The notes: generated by a model from the sequence alone, not told the origin. Positions 1 through 10,673 are shown, numbered from the stretch's first letter. The stretch is DNA of 64,000 nt from Nesterenkonia sandarakina (GCF_003003175.1 NZ_PVTY01000002.1:100170-164169); one strand, 5' to 3'. Numbers and translations: made by a program.

Positions 1-362
1 AGGAATCGCGGCTCAAGATCGCCGATAACACCGGTGCCAAGGAAGTCCTTGTCATCCGTGTCCTCGGTGGATCCGGACGCCGCTATGCAGGTATCGGCGA
101 CACATTCGTCGCCACCGTCAAGGACGCAATTCCGGGCGGAAACGTCAAGAAGGGCGACGTCATCAAGGCTGTTGTCGTGCGCACCAAGAAGAAGATCCGT
201 CGCAACGACGGGTCATACATCAGCTTCGATGAGAACGCTGCTGTGATCCTCAAGGGTGAGACTCCAGAACCGCGCGGAACCCGTATCTTCGGTCCCGTCG
301 GTCGCGAGCTGCGCGACAAGAAGTTCATGAAGATCGTCTCGCTCGCCCCGGAGGTGCTCTGA
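1..362 (+). CDS. rplN: 50S ribosomal protein L14 (5' end outside window)
   Basis: Large-subunit ribosomal protein that contacts 16S rRNA in bridge B8 and binds near L19. The readable frame starts at base 3 and gives [15 protein letters not shown], followed by the L14 stretch RRYAGIGD and the C-terminal [20 protein letters not shown]. Only the first few residues (normally MIQQ) lie outside the window; about 119 residues are visible and the family has about 122. The gene is followed after 3 nt by rplX, as in the spc operon of other bacteria. Recognition is secure; the start is simply cut by the window edge. Confidence 0.97.
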   Translation, partial: ESRLKIADNTGAKEVLVIRVLGGSGRRYAGIGDTFVATVKDAIPGGNVKKGDVIKAVVVRTKKKIRRNDGSYISFDENAAVILKGETPEPRGTRIFGPVGRELRDKKFMKIVSLAPEVL

Positions 363-365
363 CTC

Positions 366-701
366 ATGGCCAAGATCAAGAAGGACGACCTCGTCCAGAT
401 CCTCACCGGCAAAGACAAGGGCAAGCAGGGCAAAGTCCTTCAGGTCCTTCCAGCCAAGGAACGCGTCATCGTCGAAGGCGTGAACCGCATGAAGCGCCAC
501 CTCCGTGCCGGCCAGTTCGGCAGCACCGAGGGCGGCATCGTGGAGTCTGAGGCTGCGATCCACATCTCCAACGTCGCTGTGGTCGACCCCGAGACGGGCA
601 AGCCCACTCGCGTCGGCTACCGGCAGGAGACCGTGGAGCGTGATGGCGTCAGCAAGACCGTGCGCATCCGCTTCGCCAAAGCTTCCGGAAAGGACCTGTG
701 A
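366..701 (+). CDS. rplX: 50S ribosomal protein L24
   Basis: Assembly-initiator protein of the large subunit that binds 23S rRNA domain I. The 111-residue product has the KOW motif near the N terminus ([20 protein letters not shown]) and the family segment [12 protein letters not shown]. Length fits the family (about 105-115). It lies 3 nt after rplN, and its TGA overlaps the ATG of rplE at 701, which points to translational coupling in the spc operon. Confidence 0.97.
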   Translation: MAKIKKDDLVQILTGKDKGKQGKVLQVLPAKERVIVEGVNRMKRHLRAGQFGSTEGGIVESEAAIHISNVAVVDPETGKPTRVGYRQETVERDGVSKTVRIRFAKASGKDL

Positions 702-1276
702 TGACTGAGGTTCAGAGCCAGACTGAGCAGACCACGCCCCGGCTCAAGGGCAAGTACCGCGCGGAGATCCGCTCCACGCTGCAGGAAGAGTTTGGATACT
801 CCAACGTCATGGAGATCCCCGGCCTGGTCAAGGTCGTGGTCAACATGGGCGTCGGCGAGGCAGCTCGCGACTCCAAGCTCATCCAGGGCGCCATCGAGGA
901 CCTGACCAAGATCACCGGTCAGAAGCCCAAGGTGACTCGCGCTCGGAAGTCCATCGCCCAGTTCAAGCTGCGCGAAGGACAGCCGATCGGCACGCACACC
1001 ACGCTGCGTGGCGACCGCATGTGGGAGTTTGTGGACCGCCTGGTGACCCTCGCACTGCCCCGTATCCGCGATTTCCGCGGACTCAGCGGCAAGCAGTTCG
1101 ACGGCAACGGCAACTACACCTTCGGTCTGACCGAACAGTCGGTGTTCCACGAGATCGATCAGGACAAGATCGATCGCCCTCGCGGCATGGACATCACTGT
1201 GGTGACCACCGCGAAGACTGATGAGGAAGGCCGCGCGCTGCTCAAGGCGCTGGGCTTCCCCTTCAAGACCGAATAA
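701..1276 (+). CDS. rplE: 50S ribosomal protein L5
   Basis: 5S rRNA-binding protein of the central protuberance. The product is about 191 residues and carries [20 protein letters not shown], the [20 protein letters not shown] stretch, and PRIRDFRGL...[15 protein letters not shown] prefer the ATG at 701, which overlaps the rplX stop (ATGA); a GTG at 698 is directly in frame and would add one residue. The next gene is rpsH; the rpsN (S14) gene that sits here in many bacteria is absent, as described for the Micrococcus luteus spc operon. Confidence 0.96.
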   Translation: MTEVQSQTEQTTPRLKGKYRAEIRSTLQEEFGYSNVMEIPGLVKVVVNMGVGEAARDSKLIQGAIEDLTKITGQKPKVTRARKSIAQFKLREGQPIGTHTTLRGDRMWEFVDRLVTLALPRIRDFRGLSGKQFDGNGNYTFGLTEQSVFHEIDQDKIDRPRGMDITVVTTAKTDEEGRALLKALGFPFKTE

Positions 1277-1316
1277 CAGTATCTACGCCGCAGGTCCTTT
1301 CACCAGAGGTTCCGAA

Positions 1317-1337
1317 CCCTCCGACTCACCTCGGGGG
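1317..1337 (+). other. Small hairpin in the rplE-rpsH spacer
   Basis: The 114-nt gap between L5 and S8 has no ORF and no S14 remnant. It contains a short inverted repeat, CCCTCCGA and TCGGGGG separated by CTCACC (one U-G pair). It could be an mRNA processing or regulatory element; no U-run follows, so it does not look like a terminator. The role is unknown. Confidence 0.35.
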
Positions 1338-1390
1338 ATCGAGTTCCTTCGGAGATCTGAAACCACGGCGAGGAAGGGCAGAAGCCCCTC

Positions 1391-1789
1391 ATGACAATGA
1401 CTGACCCAGTCGCAGACATGCTGACACGTCTGCGCAATGCCAACTCGGCTTTCCACGATCAGGTCTCGATGCCCAGCTCCAAGCTGAAGGTTCGCTTGGC
1501 TGACATCCTGAAGGCGGAAGGCTACATCTCTGAATGGCGCGAGGAAGAGGCCGAGGTCGGAAAGACCCTGGCCATCGACCTCAAGTTCGGCCCGAACCGT
1601 GAGCGTTCGATCGCCGGCCTGCGCCGCATCTCCAAGCCCGGTCTCCGGGTCTACGCGAAGTCCACCAACCTCCCGCACGTTCTGGGCGGCCTCGGCATCG
1701 CGATCCTGTCCACGTCCTCCGGTCTCCTCACTGACCGGCAGGCAGCCAAGAAGGGTGTAGGTGGGGAAGTCCTCGCCTACGTCTGGTAA
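1391..1789 (+). CDS. rpsH: 30S ribosomal protein S8
   Basis: Small-subunit protein that binds the central domain of 16S rRNA and in Escherichia coli acts as the spc-operon repressor. The 132-residue product starts [20 protein letters not shown], has the family middle part ([20 protein letters not shown]) and the conserved C terminus (GGEVLAYVW). Length and motifs are normal. It follows a 114-nt spacer after rplE, and rplF begins 20 nt downstream. Confidence 0.97.
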   Translation: MTMTDPVADMLTRLRNANSAFHDQVSMPSSKLKVRLADILKAEGYISEWREEEAEVGKTLAIDLKFGPNRERSIAGLRRISKPGLRVYAKSTNLPHVLGGLGIAILSTSSGLLTDRQAAKKGVGGEVLAYVW

Positions 1790-1809
1790 CCGGAAGGAGT
1801 CGAAGCACT

Positions 1810-2346
1810 ATGTCACGCATCGGTCGTCTTCCGATCACCATCCCTGCCGGCGTCGAGGTCAAGCTGGAAGGTCGCGAGGTCTCTGTCAAGGGGCCCAAGG
1901 GCGAACTTTCCCGCACTCTGGCCGAAGGCATCACCGTCTCAGAAGAGGACGGCACCCTCACGGTGTCCCGTCCCAACGATGAGCGCGAATCGCGTTCACT
2001 CCACGGCCTCAGCCGCACCCTGGTCCAGAACATGATCATCGGTGTCACCGAGGGCTACTCCAAGAAGCTCGAGATCGTCGGCACCGGTTACCGCGTGCTG
2101 GCCAAGGGCTCCGATCTGGAGTTCGCACTCGGCTACTCCCACCCGGTTCCGGTGAAGGCCCCTCAGGGCATCACCTTCCAGGTGGAGACCGCCACCAAGC
2201 TGTCTGTCAGCGGTATCGACAAGCAGCAGGTCGGCGAGGTCGCCGCCAACATCCGTAAACTGCGCCGTCCCGACCCGTATAAGGGCAAGGGCGTGCGTTA
2301 CGAGGGCGAGCAGGTTCGCCGCAAGGCCGGAAAGGCAGGTAAGTAA
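1810..2346 (+). CDS. rplF: 50S ribosomal protein L6
   Basis: Binds 23S rRNA near the sarcin-ricin loop. The 178-residue product has both halves of the duplicated L6 fold and ends with the family signature segment [20 protein letters not shown] followed by a Lys/Arg-rich tail. Start ATG at 1810 has an upstream AAGGAG. Typical length. Followed 3 nt later by rplR. Confidence 0.97.
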   Translation: MSRIGRLPITIPAGVEVKLEGREVSVKGPKGELSRTLAEGITVSEEDGTLTVSRPNDERESRSLHGLSRTLVQNMIIGVTEGYSKKLEIVGTGYRVLAKGSDLEFALGYSHPVPVKAPQGITFQVETATKLSVSGIDKQQVGEVAANIRKLRRPDPYKGKGVRYEGEQVRRKAGKAGK

Positions 2347-2349
2347 ACC

Positions 2350-2721
2350 ATGGCTATTGGTATCAAGGGCAAATCCAAATCCGCTGCCCGCGGCCGCCGC
2401 CACCTCCGCCTGCGCAAGAAGCTCAACGGATCCGCTGAGCGTCCGCGCCTGGTGGTCAACCGTTCCGCTCGCCACATGGTCGCTCAGGTCGTCAACGACC
2501 TCGAGGGAACGACCCTGGTCTCCGCCACCACTATGGAGGCAGACCTGCGCAGCTTCGACGGCGACAAGACCGCCAAGGCGAAGAAGGTCGGCGAAATGGT
2601 CGCCGAGCGCGCCAAGGCAGCCGGCATCGACGCTGTGGTCTTCGACCGCGGCGGCAACAAGTACCACGGTCGCGTGGCCGCTGTCGCCGACGGCGCCCGG
2701 GAAGGTGGTCTGAAGCTGTGA
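2350..2721 (+). CDS. rplR: 50S ribosomal protein L18
   Basis: 5S rRNA-binding protein of the central protuberance. The 123-residue product has the basic N terminus ([20 protein letters not shown]), the [11 protein letters not shown] strand and the C-terminal [26 protein letters not shown] typical for L18. Its TGA overlaps the GTG start of rpsE by 4 nt (GTGA), so the two genes are probably translationally coupled. Confidence 0.97.
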   Translation: MAIGIKGKSKSAARGRRHLRLRKKLNGSAERPRLVVNRSARHMVAQVVNDLEGTTLVSATTMEADLRSFDGDKTAKAKKVGEMVAERAKAAGIDAVVFDRGGNKYHGRVAAVADGAREGGLKL

Positions 2722-3479
2722 GTGAGAACGCAAACAACCCTGAGAAGGACTCGTCTGTGACTGAGGCCAAGGAAACCGCCGCTCCCGAGACTGCACCGCA
2801 GACTCAGGCCGCCGGCGAGAACAGCAATGCTGCTCGCGGTGACCGCGGCGGCCGCGGTGACAACCGTGGCGGTCGTGGTGGTCGCAGCGAAAGCGGCGGC
2901 CGCGGCGGTCGTGGTGGTCGTGGCGGACGCGAAGAGGAGAAGGACAAGTTCCTCGAGCGCGTCGTGACCATCAACCGCGTCTCCAAGGTCGTCAAGGGTG
3001 GTCGTCGCTTCAGCTTCACCGCCCTCGTCATCGTCGGTGACGGCGACGGCATGGTCGGCGTCGGCTACGGCAAGGCCAAGGAAGTTCCGGCAGCCATCGC
3101 CAAGGGTGTGGAAGAGGCCAAGAAGAGCTTCTTCCGCGTCCCGCGCGTCGGTTCCACCATTCCGCACCTGGTCAAGGGTGAGGATGCAGCAGGCGTCGTC
3201 CTGCTTCGTCCCGCCGCACCGGGTACCGGTGTGATCGCCGGCGGTCCGGTCCGCGCAGTCCTGGAATGCGCAGGCATCCACGACGTGCTGACCAAGTCCA
3301 TGGGCTCGGTGAACGCCATCAACATCGTTCACGGCACCATCGACGCCCTCAAGCAGCTCGAAGAGCCCGAAGCAGTGGCAGCACGCCGCGGCAAGGCTCT
3401 CGACGAGATCGCACCGGCCCGGATGCTGCGCACCATGGCGGCTGACCGCGAAGCCCGTGCACAGAAGGCAGGTGCATGA
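2718..3479 (+). CDS. rpsE: 30S ribosomal protein S5 with RGG-rich N-terminal extension
   Basis: Small-subunit protein at the mRNA entry site that affects decoding accuracy. The 253-residue product is longer than the roughly 165-residue E. coli protein. Residues about 1-75 are an extension that goes from acidic to Gly/Arg-rich (repeated RGG/GRGG tripeptides, about residues 34-72). The S5 core follows: [20 protein letters not shown] with the double-stranded RNA-binding fold, then GSTIPHLV and [16 protein letters not shown]. Extended S5 proteins occur in other high-GC actinobacteria. The start GTG at 2718 overlaps the rplR stop. rpmD overlaps its 3' end by 4 nt. Confidence 0.95.
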   Translation: MSENANNPEKDSSVTEAKETAAPETAPQTQAAGENSNAARGDRGGRGDNRGGRGGRSESGGRGGRGGRGGREEEKDKFLERVVTINRVSKVVKGGRRFSFTALVIVGDGDGMVGVGYGKAKEVPAAIAKGVEEAKKSFFRVPRVGSTIPHLVKGEDAAGVVLLRPAAPGTGVIAGGPVRAVLECAGIHDVLTKSMGSVNAINIVHGTIDALKQLEEPEAVAARRGKALDEIAPARMLRTMAADREARAQKAGA

Positions 3480-3712
3480 CTTTGCGCAGTACCGTCAACT
3501 ACAACACCGCGCGCAACCTGAAGGTCGGCGAGCACAAGCTCACCGTCACTCAGGTGAAGTCCCTGATCGGCGCCAACCCCAAGCACCGCGAGACTGTTCG
3601 CTCGCTTGGACTGAAGCGGATCGGCCACACCGTGGTCCGTGACGCCGACGCCGTGACCGTGGGCATGCTCAACAGTGTGAAGCATCTAGTGAAGGCTGAG
3701 GAGGCGAACTAA
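3476..3712 (+). CDS. rpmD: 50S ribosomal protein L30
   Basis: Small large-subunit protein. The 78-residue product has the L30 signature: [11 protein letters not shown], then [19 protein letters not shown] and [12 protein letters not shown]. The ATG at 3476 overlaps the rpsE TGA (ATGA). It is slightly longer than the E. coli protein (59) because of a short N-terminal lead and C-terminal tail, normal for actinobacteria. Confidence 0.96.
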   Translation: MTLRSTVNYNTARNLKVGEHKLTVTQVKSLIGANPKHRETVRSLGLKRIGHTVVRDADAVTVGMLNSVKHLVKAEEAN

Positions 3713-3714
3713 GG

Positions 3715-4209
3715 ATGCCAGAGAACACCGCTGCAGATTCCAACGTCCTCAAGGTCCACGATCTGCGTCCAGCACGCGGCTCCAAGAAGTCCCGCACCCG
3801 TGTGGGACGTGGTGAAGCCTCCAAGGGCAAGACCGCAGGCCGTGGTACCAAGGGCACGAAGGCCCGTTACCAGGTCCGCGCCGGCTTCGAGGGTGGTCAG
3901 CTTCCGCTGTACATGCGCCTTCCGAAGCTGCGCGGCTTCAAGAACCCGTTCCGCGTGGAATACTCGCCGGTCAACCTGACCAAGCTTGGCGAGATGTTCC
4001 CCGAGGGCGGCACCGTCAGTGCCGATGACCTGATCGCCAAGGGGGCTGCTCGCAAGGGCCGCCCGGTGAAGGTCCTCGGCTCCGGAGAGATCTCCGTCGC
4101 CGTGGCCGTGAAGGCTCACGCCTTCTCGGCCAGCGCCGAAGACAAGATCAAGGCTGCCGGTGGTTCCACCGAGCAGCTGCCGCTGAAGGCTGCTTCCAAG
4201 CAGGCCTGA
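3715..4209 (+). CDS. rplO: 50S ribosomal protein L15
   Basis: Late-assembly 23S rRNA-binding protein. The 164-residue product has the N-terminal L15 block ([20 protein letters not shown]), the Gly-rich loop [30 protein letters not shown], and the C-terminal segment with [21 protein letters not shown]. Starts 2 nt after rpmD and is the last gene before a strong hairpin terminator, so it probably closes the S10/spc ribosomal transcript in this strain. Confidence 0.96.
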   Translation: MPENTAADSNVLKVHDLRPARGSKKSRTRVGRGEASKGKTAGRGTKGTKARYQVRAGFEGGQLPLYMRLPKLRGFKNPFRVEYSPVNLTKLGEMFPEGGTVSADDLIAKGAARKGRPVKVLGSGEISVAVAVKAHAFSASAEDKIKAAGGSTEQLPLKAASKQA

Positions 4210-4225
4210 TCGGCTCTCCATGATC

Positions 4226-4254
4226 AAGACCCCCGTGGTTCCCACGGGGGTCTT
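4226..4254 (+). terminator. Intrinsic terminator after rplO
   Basis: A perfect 13-bp inverted repeat, AAGACCCCCGTGG and its complement, with a 3-nt loop (TTC). The stem ends in TCTT but lacks a long U-run, as is common in high-GC actinobacteria. It separates the ribosomal protein transcript from secY. Confidence 0.85.
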
Positions 4255-4370
4255 GTCATATCCGCACCGATCCCGGTCGCAGGATTCTTTCCCCGTGCGC
4301 ACCGCGCGTTAGTATGACTGACTGTGCGGCCGAAGGCCGCGCAACGGCAATTCACGCATCAGGAGGCCGC

Positions 4371-5674
<1,304 letters not shown>

Positions 5675-5678
<4 letters not shown>

Positions 5679-6244
5679 CGCGCATGTTGATAGTCGGGCC
5701 TGCCGGTTCAGGCAAGGGCACCCAGTCGAAGCGGATCTCCGAGGACCTTGGCATCGTCGCCATCTCCACCGGTGACATCTTTCGGGTGAACATCAAGGAA
5801 CAGACCGAGCTCGGACGCGAGGCGCAGGGCTACGTCGACGCCGGAGACCTGGTGCCGGACTCCGTCACCAACCGGATGGTCGAAGACCGGCTCACCTGGG
5901 AGGACGCCAAGAACGGCTTCCTGCTCGATGGCTACCCGCGCAACCGCACGCAGGTCGCTGCGCTGGATGAGATGCTCTCCCGGCTCGACGTGAGCCTCGA
6001 TGTGGTGCTGGAGCTCACCGCTGACCGCGAGGAGCTCATCATGCGGCTGAAGAAGCGGGCCGAGATCGAGGGCCGGGAGGACGACGCCGACGAGGGCGCC
6101 ATCCGTCGCCGGCTGGAGATCTTCGACTCCGAGACCGCGCCGATGATCGCCGAGTACGACGCTCGCGGGCTGGTGCGCCGCGTGGACGGACTGGGCCCGA
6201 TGGACGAGGTCAACGCACGCATCATGGAAGCACTGAAGTCCTGA
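5675..6244 (+). CDS. adk: Adenylate kinase
   Basis: Catalyses ATP + AMP = 2 ADP in the cytoplasm. The 189-residue protein begins MTRMLIVGPAGSGKGTQ with the P-loop at about residues 7-16, then STGDIFR, and GYPRNRTQ of the AMP-binding region (family usually GYPR). The LID is the short type (LKKRAEIEGRE), without zinc cysteines, which explains the short length compared with 214 in E. coli. It overlaps secY and is followed immediately by map, the usual secY-adk-map order. Confidence 0.96.
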
Positions 6245-7083
6245 TGTTCTCGCGCAGCCGGATCGAGCTGAAGTCGGAGGAGCAGCTGCGCCACATGGCC
6301 GCCGCGGGGGCCATCCTCAACGAGGCCCTCGACGCCACCCTCGCAGCAGCCGCACCCGGTGTGAGCACCGCCGAGCTCAACGATGTGTTCGCCGAGATCA
6401 TCACTGCGCGCGGCGCGAAGCCCAACTTCCTGAACTATCACGGGTTCCCCGGCTACATCTGTGCCTCGGTCAATGATGAAGTCGTCCACGGGATCCCGGG
6501 GGAGCGGGTCCTGGGCGCCGGTGACGTGATCAAGATCGACGGCGGCTGCATCATCGAAGGCTGGCACTCCGACTCGGCGCGCACCCTGATCCTGGGGTCC
6601 TCCCAGGACGGCACCGCGGATCCCGAGGATGAACGGCTCTCGAGGATCACCGAGGCGGCGATGTGGCGGGGGATCGCTGCCTTCGCGACCGCCAAGAGCG
6701 TCGGCGAGATCGGCGAGGCCATCGAGGACTATGTCTCCGCCCAGCCCGGCAAGAAGCTGGGCATCCTGGAGGACTATGTGGGCCACGGCATCGGGTCAGA
6801 GATGCACATGCCCCCGGACGTGTTCAACTACGCCACCGGGATGAAGGGCGCCAAGATCCGGCCCGGCATGGCGCTGGCGATCGAGCCGATGCTCACCCGC
6901 GGCGGCATCGAGACCAAGGTGCTCGACGACGACTGGACCGTGGTCACCACCGACGGCTCCCGCGCCAGCCAGTGGGAGCACTCCGTGGCCCGCCACGAGG
7001 AGGGCATCTGGGTGCTCACCGCCGCCGACGGCGGGGCCGCCGTGCTCGCGCCGCTGGGCGTGACCCCGGTGCCGCTGCCCTAG
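6244..7083 (+). CDS. map: Type I methionine aminopeptidase
   Basis: Removes the N-terminal methionine from new proteins; a two-metal cytoplasmic enzyme. The 279-residue product shows the pita-bread motifs: YHGFPGYICASVNDEVVHGIP with the substrate His, the metal ligands in KIDGG and HSDSARTL, GHGIGSEMH with the ligand His, AIEPML with the ligand Glu and WEHSVA with the last Glu. The ATG overlaps the adk stop by one base. No SH3-motif extension is seen at the N terminus. Confidence 0.95.
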   Translation: MFSRSRIELKSEEQLRHMAAAGAILNEALDATLAAAAPGVSTAELNDVFAEIITARGAKPNFLNYHGFPGYICASVNDEVVHGIPGERVLGAGDVIKIDGGCIIEGWHSDSARTLILGSSQDGTADPEDERLSRITEAAMWRGIAAFATAKSVGEIGEAIEDYVSAQPGKKLGILEDYVGHGIGSEMHMPPDVFNYATGMKGAKIRPGMALAIEPMLTRGGIETKVLDDDWTVVTTDGSRASQWEHSVARHEEGIWVLTAADGGAAVLAPLGVTPVPLP

Positions 7084-7152
7084 CGCCGGACCGGCACCGA
7101 GCCAGGGCTGACGGCCGCGGACTGCGGCGCCGCAAGGTCCTCGCAAGGCAAG

Positions 7153-7181
7153 TTGTCCAGGGCGAAACCGTCCTGTAGGCT
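7153..7181 (+). promoter_or_regulatory. Probable promoter for the infA-rpmJ operon
   Basis: TTGTCC at 7153-7158 and TAGGCT at 7176-7181 with a 17-bp spacer fit a sigma-A/HrdB-type promoter. Transcription would begin about 7188 and give an infA leader of about 160 nt. The rest of the 263-nt spacer 7084-7346 has no gene that I can support. Confidence 0.6.
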
Positions 7182-7346
7182 GTACTGCTGGTTGTCTCTG
7201 CCGTTCTGCATGCCTGCACACTGTGTCGGCATGTCTGATCCAGAGACGCCGCAGCAATCGAATCAGACCCTTCGGTCACCCGAAGCTGCACTGCGCCGCA
7301 GTGTCGGCGACGGAGGGCAGGGGGTCGCGAACGGTATGTGGAGCAT

Positions 7347-7568
7347 ATGGGTAAAAAAGAAGGCGTCATCGAAGTAGAGGGCCGGGTTTCTGAAGCCCTG
7401 CCGAATGCAATGTTCCGCGTGCGTCTGGAGAACGAGCACGTCGTCCTCGCGACCATTTCGGGCAAGATGCGCCAGCACTACATTCGCATCCTCCCCGAGG
7501 ATCGCGTAGTGGTGGAGATGAGCCCGTATGACCTCAACCGTGGGCGCATCGTCTACCGCTATAAGTGA
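7347..7568 (+). CDS. infA: Translation initiation factor IF-1
   Basis: S1-fold factor that binds the ribosomal A site during initiation. The 73-residue product [20 protein letters not shown]... contains [20 protein letters not shown] and ends RGRIVYRYK, near identical in layout to other actinobacterial IF-1. I chose ATG 7347 because it gives the standard length; an in-frame GTG at 7338 would add three residues. A GGAG lies just upstream. Confidence 0.96.
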   Translation: MGKKEGVIEVEGRVSEALPNAMFRVRLENEHVVLATISGKMRQHYIRILPEDRVVVEMSPYDLNRGRIVYRYK

Positions 7569-7630
7569 GTCGACGAACGCGTCGGTCAACGTAAAAACCT
7601 GTCGCACGCGACCGAATAAGAGGAGAACCC

Positions 7631-7747
7631 ATGAAGGTTCAGCCGAGCGTGAAGCAGATCTGCACTGACTGCAAAGTCATCCGCCGCAGTGGCGTGATCC
7701 GTGTGATCTGCAAGAGCAACCCACGCCACAAGCAGCGCCAGGGCTGA
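7631..7747 (+). CDS. rpmJ: 50S ribosomal protein L36 (zinc-binding type)
   Basis: A 38-codon gene with AGGAGA upstream of the ATG. The product begins [19 protein letters not shown] and ends HKQRQG. Cys11, Cys14, Cys27 and His33 form the zinc ribbon of the C+ type of L36. It lies 62 nt after infA, the usual infA-rpmJ-rpsM order. Confidence 0.96.
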   Translation: MKVQPSVKQICTDCKVIRRSGVIRVICKSNPRHKQRQG

Positions 7748-7753
7748 GTCCTC

Positions 7754-7772
7754 CACTTACGACACGTAAGTG
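7754..7772. other. Inverted repeat after rpmJ
   Basis: CACTTAC, 5-nt loop GACAC, GTAAGTG. A 7-bp hairpin 7 nt behind the rpmJ stop, in a 215-nt spacer before rpsM that holds no gene. It is AT-richer than typical local terminators, so it may be an RNA processing or protein-binding site; the role is unknown. Confidence 0.4.
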
Positions 7773-7962
7773 AGGGCGCACCCGCGCTGGACAGCTCACA
7801 TCATATGCAGTGCAGCCCGTCACTGAGCTGGACGAGCACACCCCCGGTTTCCGAAGGCCGGGGACCCGCTGATGACATCACCTCCGATGTCGGGCCCGAG
7901 AGGGTCCCAGAGGGAATTGCACTGCTGAAGACCTTCGGAAGAGAACAAGGAGGACTGCCACT

Positions 7963-8331
7963 GTGGCACGTCTGGCAGGTGTAGACATCCCGCGCGAAAA
8001 GCGCACGGTGATCGCACTCACTTATATCTATGGCGTTGGGCGCACGAGCGCCGAAGCAGCCCTGCAAGCAACCGGTATCGAAGCTGGTACCCGCGTGAAG
8101 GATCTGACTGACGATCAGCTGATCTCTCTGCGTGACTACATCGAGAGCAATCTCACCGTCGAGGGTGACCTTCGTCGTGAGGTCGCTGCTGACATCCGCC
8201 GCAAGGTCGAGATCGGCTCTTACGAAGGTATCCGCCACCGTCGCGGCCTTCCGGTCCGCGGTCAGCGCACCAAGACCAACGCTCGTACCCGTAAGGGCTC
8301 GAAGAAGACCGTCGCAGGTAAGAAGAAGTAG
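7963..8331 (+). CDS. rpsM: 30S ribosomal protein S13
   Basis: Head protein of the small subunit that contacts the P-site tRNA and forms intersubunit bridges. The 122-residue product starts (GTG) [19 protein letters not shown], has [39 protein letters not shown] and a Lys-rich tail. The GTG at 7963 has AAGGAGG upstream. Followed by rpsK after 63 nt. Confidence 0.97.
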   Translation: MARLAGVDIPREKRTVIALTYIYGVGRTSAEAALQATGIEAGTRVKDLTDDQLISLRDYIESNLTVEGDLRREVAADIRRKVEIGSYEGIRHRRGLPVRGQRTKTNARTRKGSKKTVAGKKK

Positions 8332-8394
8332 TTCAGCAGCGCCGGCTCGCACCGAGTCAGCAGTTGATCCGAAGAACTCAGTCACGGAGAAGAA

Positions 8395-8796
8395 ATGCCA
8401 CCAAAGTCACGCGCATCGGCCCGCAAGCCGCGCCGCAAAGTCAGCAAGAACATCACCCAGGGTCAGGCTCACATCAAGTCGACCTTCAACAACACCATCG
8501 TCTCCATCACCGACCCGCAGGGCGCAGTCGTGTCCTGGGCGTCTTCAGGTGAAGTCGGATTCAAGGGTTCACGAAAGTCCACTCCTTTCGCCGCGCAGCT
8601 GGCCGCCGAGCAGGCCGCCAAGCGCGCACAGGAGCACGGGATGAAGAAGGTCGAGGTCTTCGTCAAGGGACCCGGCTCGGGCCGCGAAACCGCGATCCGC
8701 TCGCTGCAGGCCGCAGGCCTCGAGGTCGGCTCCATCTCGGACGTCACCCCGAGCGCGCACAACGGCTGCCGCCCGCCCAAGCGCCGCCGCGTCTGA
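8395..8796 (+). CDS. rpsK: 30S ribosomal protein S11
   Basis: Platform protein of the small subunit. The 133-residue product has [20 protein letters not shown], the conserved [14 protein letters not shown] block, and [20 protein letters not shown] followed by [19 protein letters not shown] strong hairpin follows. The rpsD (S4) gene found between rpsK and rpoA in many bacteria is absent and must lie elsewhere. Confidence 0.97.
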   Translation: MPPKSRASARKPRRKVSKNITQGQAHIKSTFNNTIVSITDPQGAVVSWASSGEVGFKGSRKSTPFAAQLAAEQAAKRAQEHGMKKVEVFVKGPGSGRETAIRSLQAAGLEVGSISDVTPSAHNGCRPPKRRRV

Positions 8797-8822
8797 GCAA
8801 CTTCTTTAACAAGACATTAGAA

Positions 8823-8852
8823 CCTGCCCCCGGCCGCAGCGCCGGGGGCAGG
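8823..8852 (+). terminator. Hairpin between rpsK and rpoA
   Basis: Perfect 12-bp stem CCTGCCCCCGGC with a 6-nt loop. It could end the infA-rpmJ-rpsM-rpsK transcript or attenuate it before rpoA-rplQ. No clear U-run follows, so partial read-through is possible. Confidence 0.7.
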
Positions 8853-8914
8853 TCGAGCATCATTACTCAGTGAGAATGCGTCATATAGCGGACGCACTCT
8901 GAAAGGAACAATCA

Positions 8915-9931
8915 GTGCTCATTGCACAGCGCCCCACGCTGACCGAAGAAGTTGTCGCCGACAATCGCTCCCGCTTCGTCATCGAGCCCCTCGAGCCGGG
9001 CTTCGGCTACACCCTCGGCAACTCCATGCGTCGCACCCTGCTCTCCTCCATCCCCGGTGCGGCCGTCACCAGCGTCCGGATCGATGGTGTGCTCCATGAG
9101 TTCACCACCATCGCCGGCACCAAGGAAGACGTCACCGAGCTCATCCTGAACGTGAAGCGGCTCTCCGTCTCTTCCGAGCATGACGAGCCCGTCGTCGCCT
9201 ACCTCCGCAAGGAGGGCCCCGGTCCCGTCACCGCCGCCGACATCACTCCGCCAGCAGGCGTGGAGTTCCACAACCCGGATCTCCACCTCGCCACGCTGAA
9301 CGAGCACGGCAAGCTCGACATGGAGCTGACCGTGGAACGCGGTCGCGGCTATGTCTCAGCTGCACAGAACAAGATGGCAGATGCCGAGATCGGCCGGATC
9401 CCGGTCGACTCCATCTACTCCCCGGTCTTGAAGGTCTCCTTCAAGGTCGAGGCGACTCGTGTGGAGCAGCGCACCGACTTCGACAAGCTCACCGTCGACG
9501 TCGAGACCAAGCCGTCCATGGAGCCCCGCGATGCCCTGGCATCCGCAGGCACCACCCTGGTCGAGCTCTTCTCGCTGGCTCGCGAGCTCAACGTCGCAGC
9601 CGAGGGCATCGAGATCGGCCCATCGCCGACCGACGCCGCCCTGGCTGCCGACATGGCTCTGCCGATCGAAGATCTCGAGCTGACCGTGCGGTCGTACAAC
9701 TGCCTCAAGCGCGAGGGCATCCACAGCGTGGGTGAACTCGTGGCACGTTCCGAGGCCGATCTGATGGACATCCGCAACTTCGGTGCCAAGTCCATCGACG
9801 AGGTCAAGGACAAGCTCGTCGAGCTTGGCCTGAGCCTCAAGGACTCCCCGGCAGGCTTCGACCCGACCGCGGCTCGCTTCCAGGAAGCTGGCGACGAGGA
9901 CTACGTCGAAGAAGAGCAGCAGCGGTTCTGA
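8915..9931 (+). CDS. rpoA: DNA-directed RNA polymerase subunit alpha
   Basis: Scaffold of the RNA polymerase core; its C-terminal domain binds UP elements and activators. The 338-residue protein has the N-terminal dimerisation domain ([20 protein letters not shown], about residues 20-40) and the C-terminal domain (about 245-315) with the [16 protein letters not shown] and [13 protein letters not shown] helices. The acidic end ([12 protein letters not shown]) is typical for actinobacteria. The GTG at 8915 has AAAGGA upstream. Confidence 0.97.
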   Translation: MLIAQRPTLTEEVVADNRSRFVIEPLEPGFGYTLGNSMRRTLLSSIPGAAVTSVRIDGVLHEFTTIAGTKEDVTELILNVKRLSVSSEHDEPVVAYLRKEGPGPVTAADITPPAGVEFHNPDLHLATLNEHGKLDMELTVERGRGYVSAAQNKMADAEIGRIPVDSIYSPVLKVSFKVEATRVEQRTDFDKLTVDVETKPSMEPRDALASAGTTLVELFSLARELNVAAEGIEIGPSPTDAALAADMALPIEDLELTVRSYNCLKREGIHSVGELVARSEADLMDIRNFGAKSIDEVKDKLVELGLSLKDSPAGFDPTAARFQEAGDEDYVEEEQQRF

Positions 9932-10008
9932 AGAACTGCGGCCCACGACAACTATTCGCGCTGACGTTCAACTGAACTGACTGCGCACCACTCAAGGAGA
10001 ACCAGACC

Positions 10009-10590
10009 ATGCCTACCCCCACCAAGGGTCCGCGCCTGGGCGGCAGCCCGTCGCACGAGAAGATGATGTTGGCGAACCTTTCCGCCAACCTGTTCGAGCA
10101 CCGCGCGATCACCACCACGCTGACCAAGGCCAAGCGCCTCCGCCCCTACGCAGAGCGTCTGATCACCATGGCGAAGCAGGGCGACATCGCTGCTCGCCGC
10201 CGCGTCGTCGGCAAGATCAGCGCCAACAGCGCGACCAACCAGGCGATCGTCCACGAGCTGTTCACCGTGATCGCCCCGGCCATGGCCGAGCGCGAAGGCG
10301 GCTACACCCGCATCGTGAAGATCGGCAACCGCAAGGGCGACAACGCCCCGATGGCTGTCATCGAGCTCGTCATGGAGCCCGTCTCGCCCAAGCAGGCAGT
10401 CGTCAAGGAGGCCGAACAGGCCACCGCGACCCCCGCCGCGCAGCCGGCACAGGAAGAGGCCACCGAGGTCGAGTCCACCGAGGTCGAGTCCACCGAGGCT
10501 CAGACCACCGAGACCGATTCCGCTGACACCGCGACCACCGAGTCGGAGTCCGCTCCGGCGGAGTCCACCGAGGCCGAGGGTCAGAAGTAG
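10009..10590 (+). CDS. rplQ: 50S ribosomal protein L17 with long acidic C-terminal tail
   Basis: Ribosomal protein near the peptide exit tunnel. The core (about 1-130) has [39 protein letters not shown] and VIELV. It is followed by about 60 residues that are low-complexity and rich in Thr, Glu, Ala and Ser (repeats of TEVES). The total of 193 residues compares with about 127 in E. coli. A 15-nt tandem repeat (two full copies plus a partial one, 10461-10500) encodes part of the tail. It pairs with rpoA as in all alpha operons. Confidence 0.95.
   Translation: MPTPTKGPRLGGSPSHEKMMLANLSANLFEHRAITTTLTKAKRLRPYAERLITMAKQGDIAARRRVVGKISANSATNQAIVHELFTVIAPAMAEREGGYTRIVKIGNRKGDNAPMAVIELVMEPVSPKQAVVKEAEQATATPAAQPAQEEATEVESTEVESTEAQTTETDSADTATTESESAPAESTEAEGQK
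10461..10500 (+). repeat. 15-nt tandem repeat in the rplQ tail
   Basis: The unit CACCGAGGTCGAGTC occurs at 10461-10475 and 10476-10490 and is followed by a partial copy. It codes for the TEVES repeats of the acidic L17 tail. Such a repeat can change copy number by slippage without a frameshift. Confidence 0.8.
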
Positions 10591-10607
10591 ACCACTCAGC
10601 ACGCACC

Positions 10608-10648
10608 CCTCAGGCGCCCCCGATCTCACCGATCGCGGGCGCCTGAGG
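10608..10648 (+). terminator. Intrinsic terminator after rplQ
   Basis: A 12-bp stem (CCTCAGGCGCCC and its complement), one C-C mismatch, then a further 5-bp inner stem with a TCACC loop. It lies 18 nt after the rplQ stop and before truA, and closes the alpha operon. Confidence 0.85.
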
Positions 10649-10673
10649 TGTCTGTACCGAAAGGCGGGAGCGC

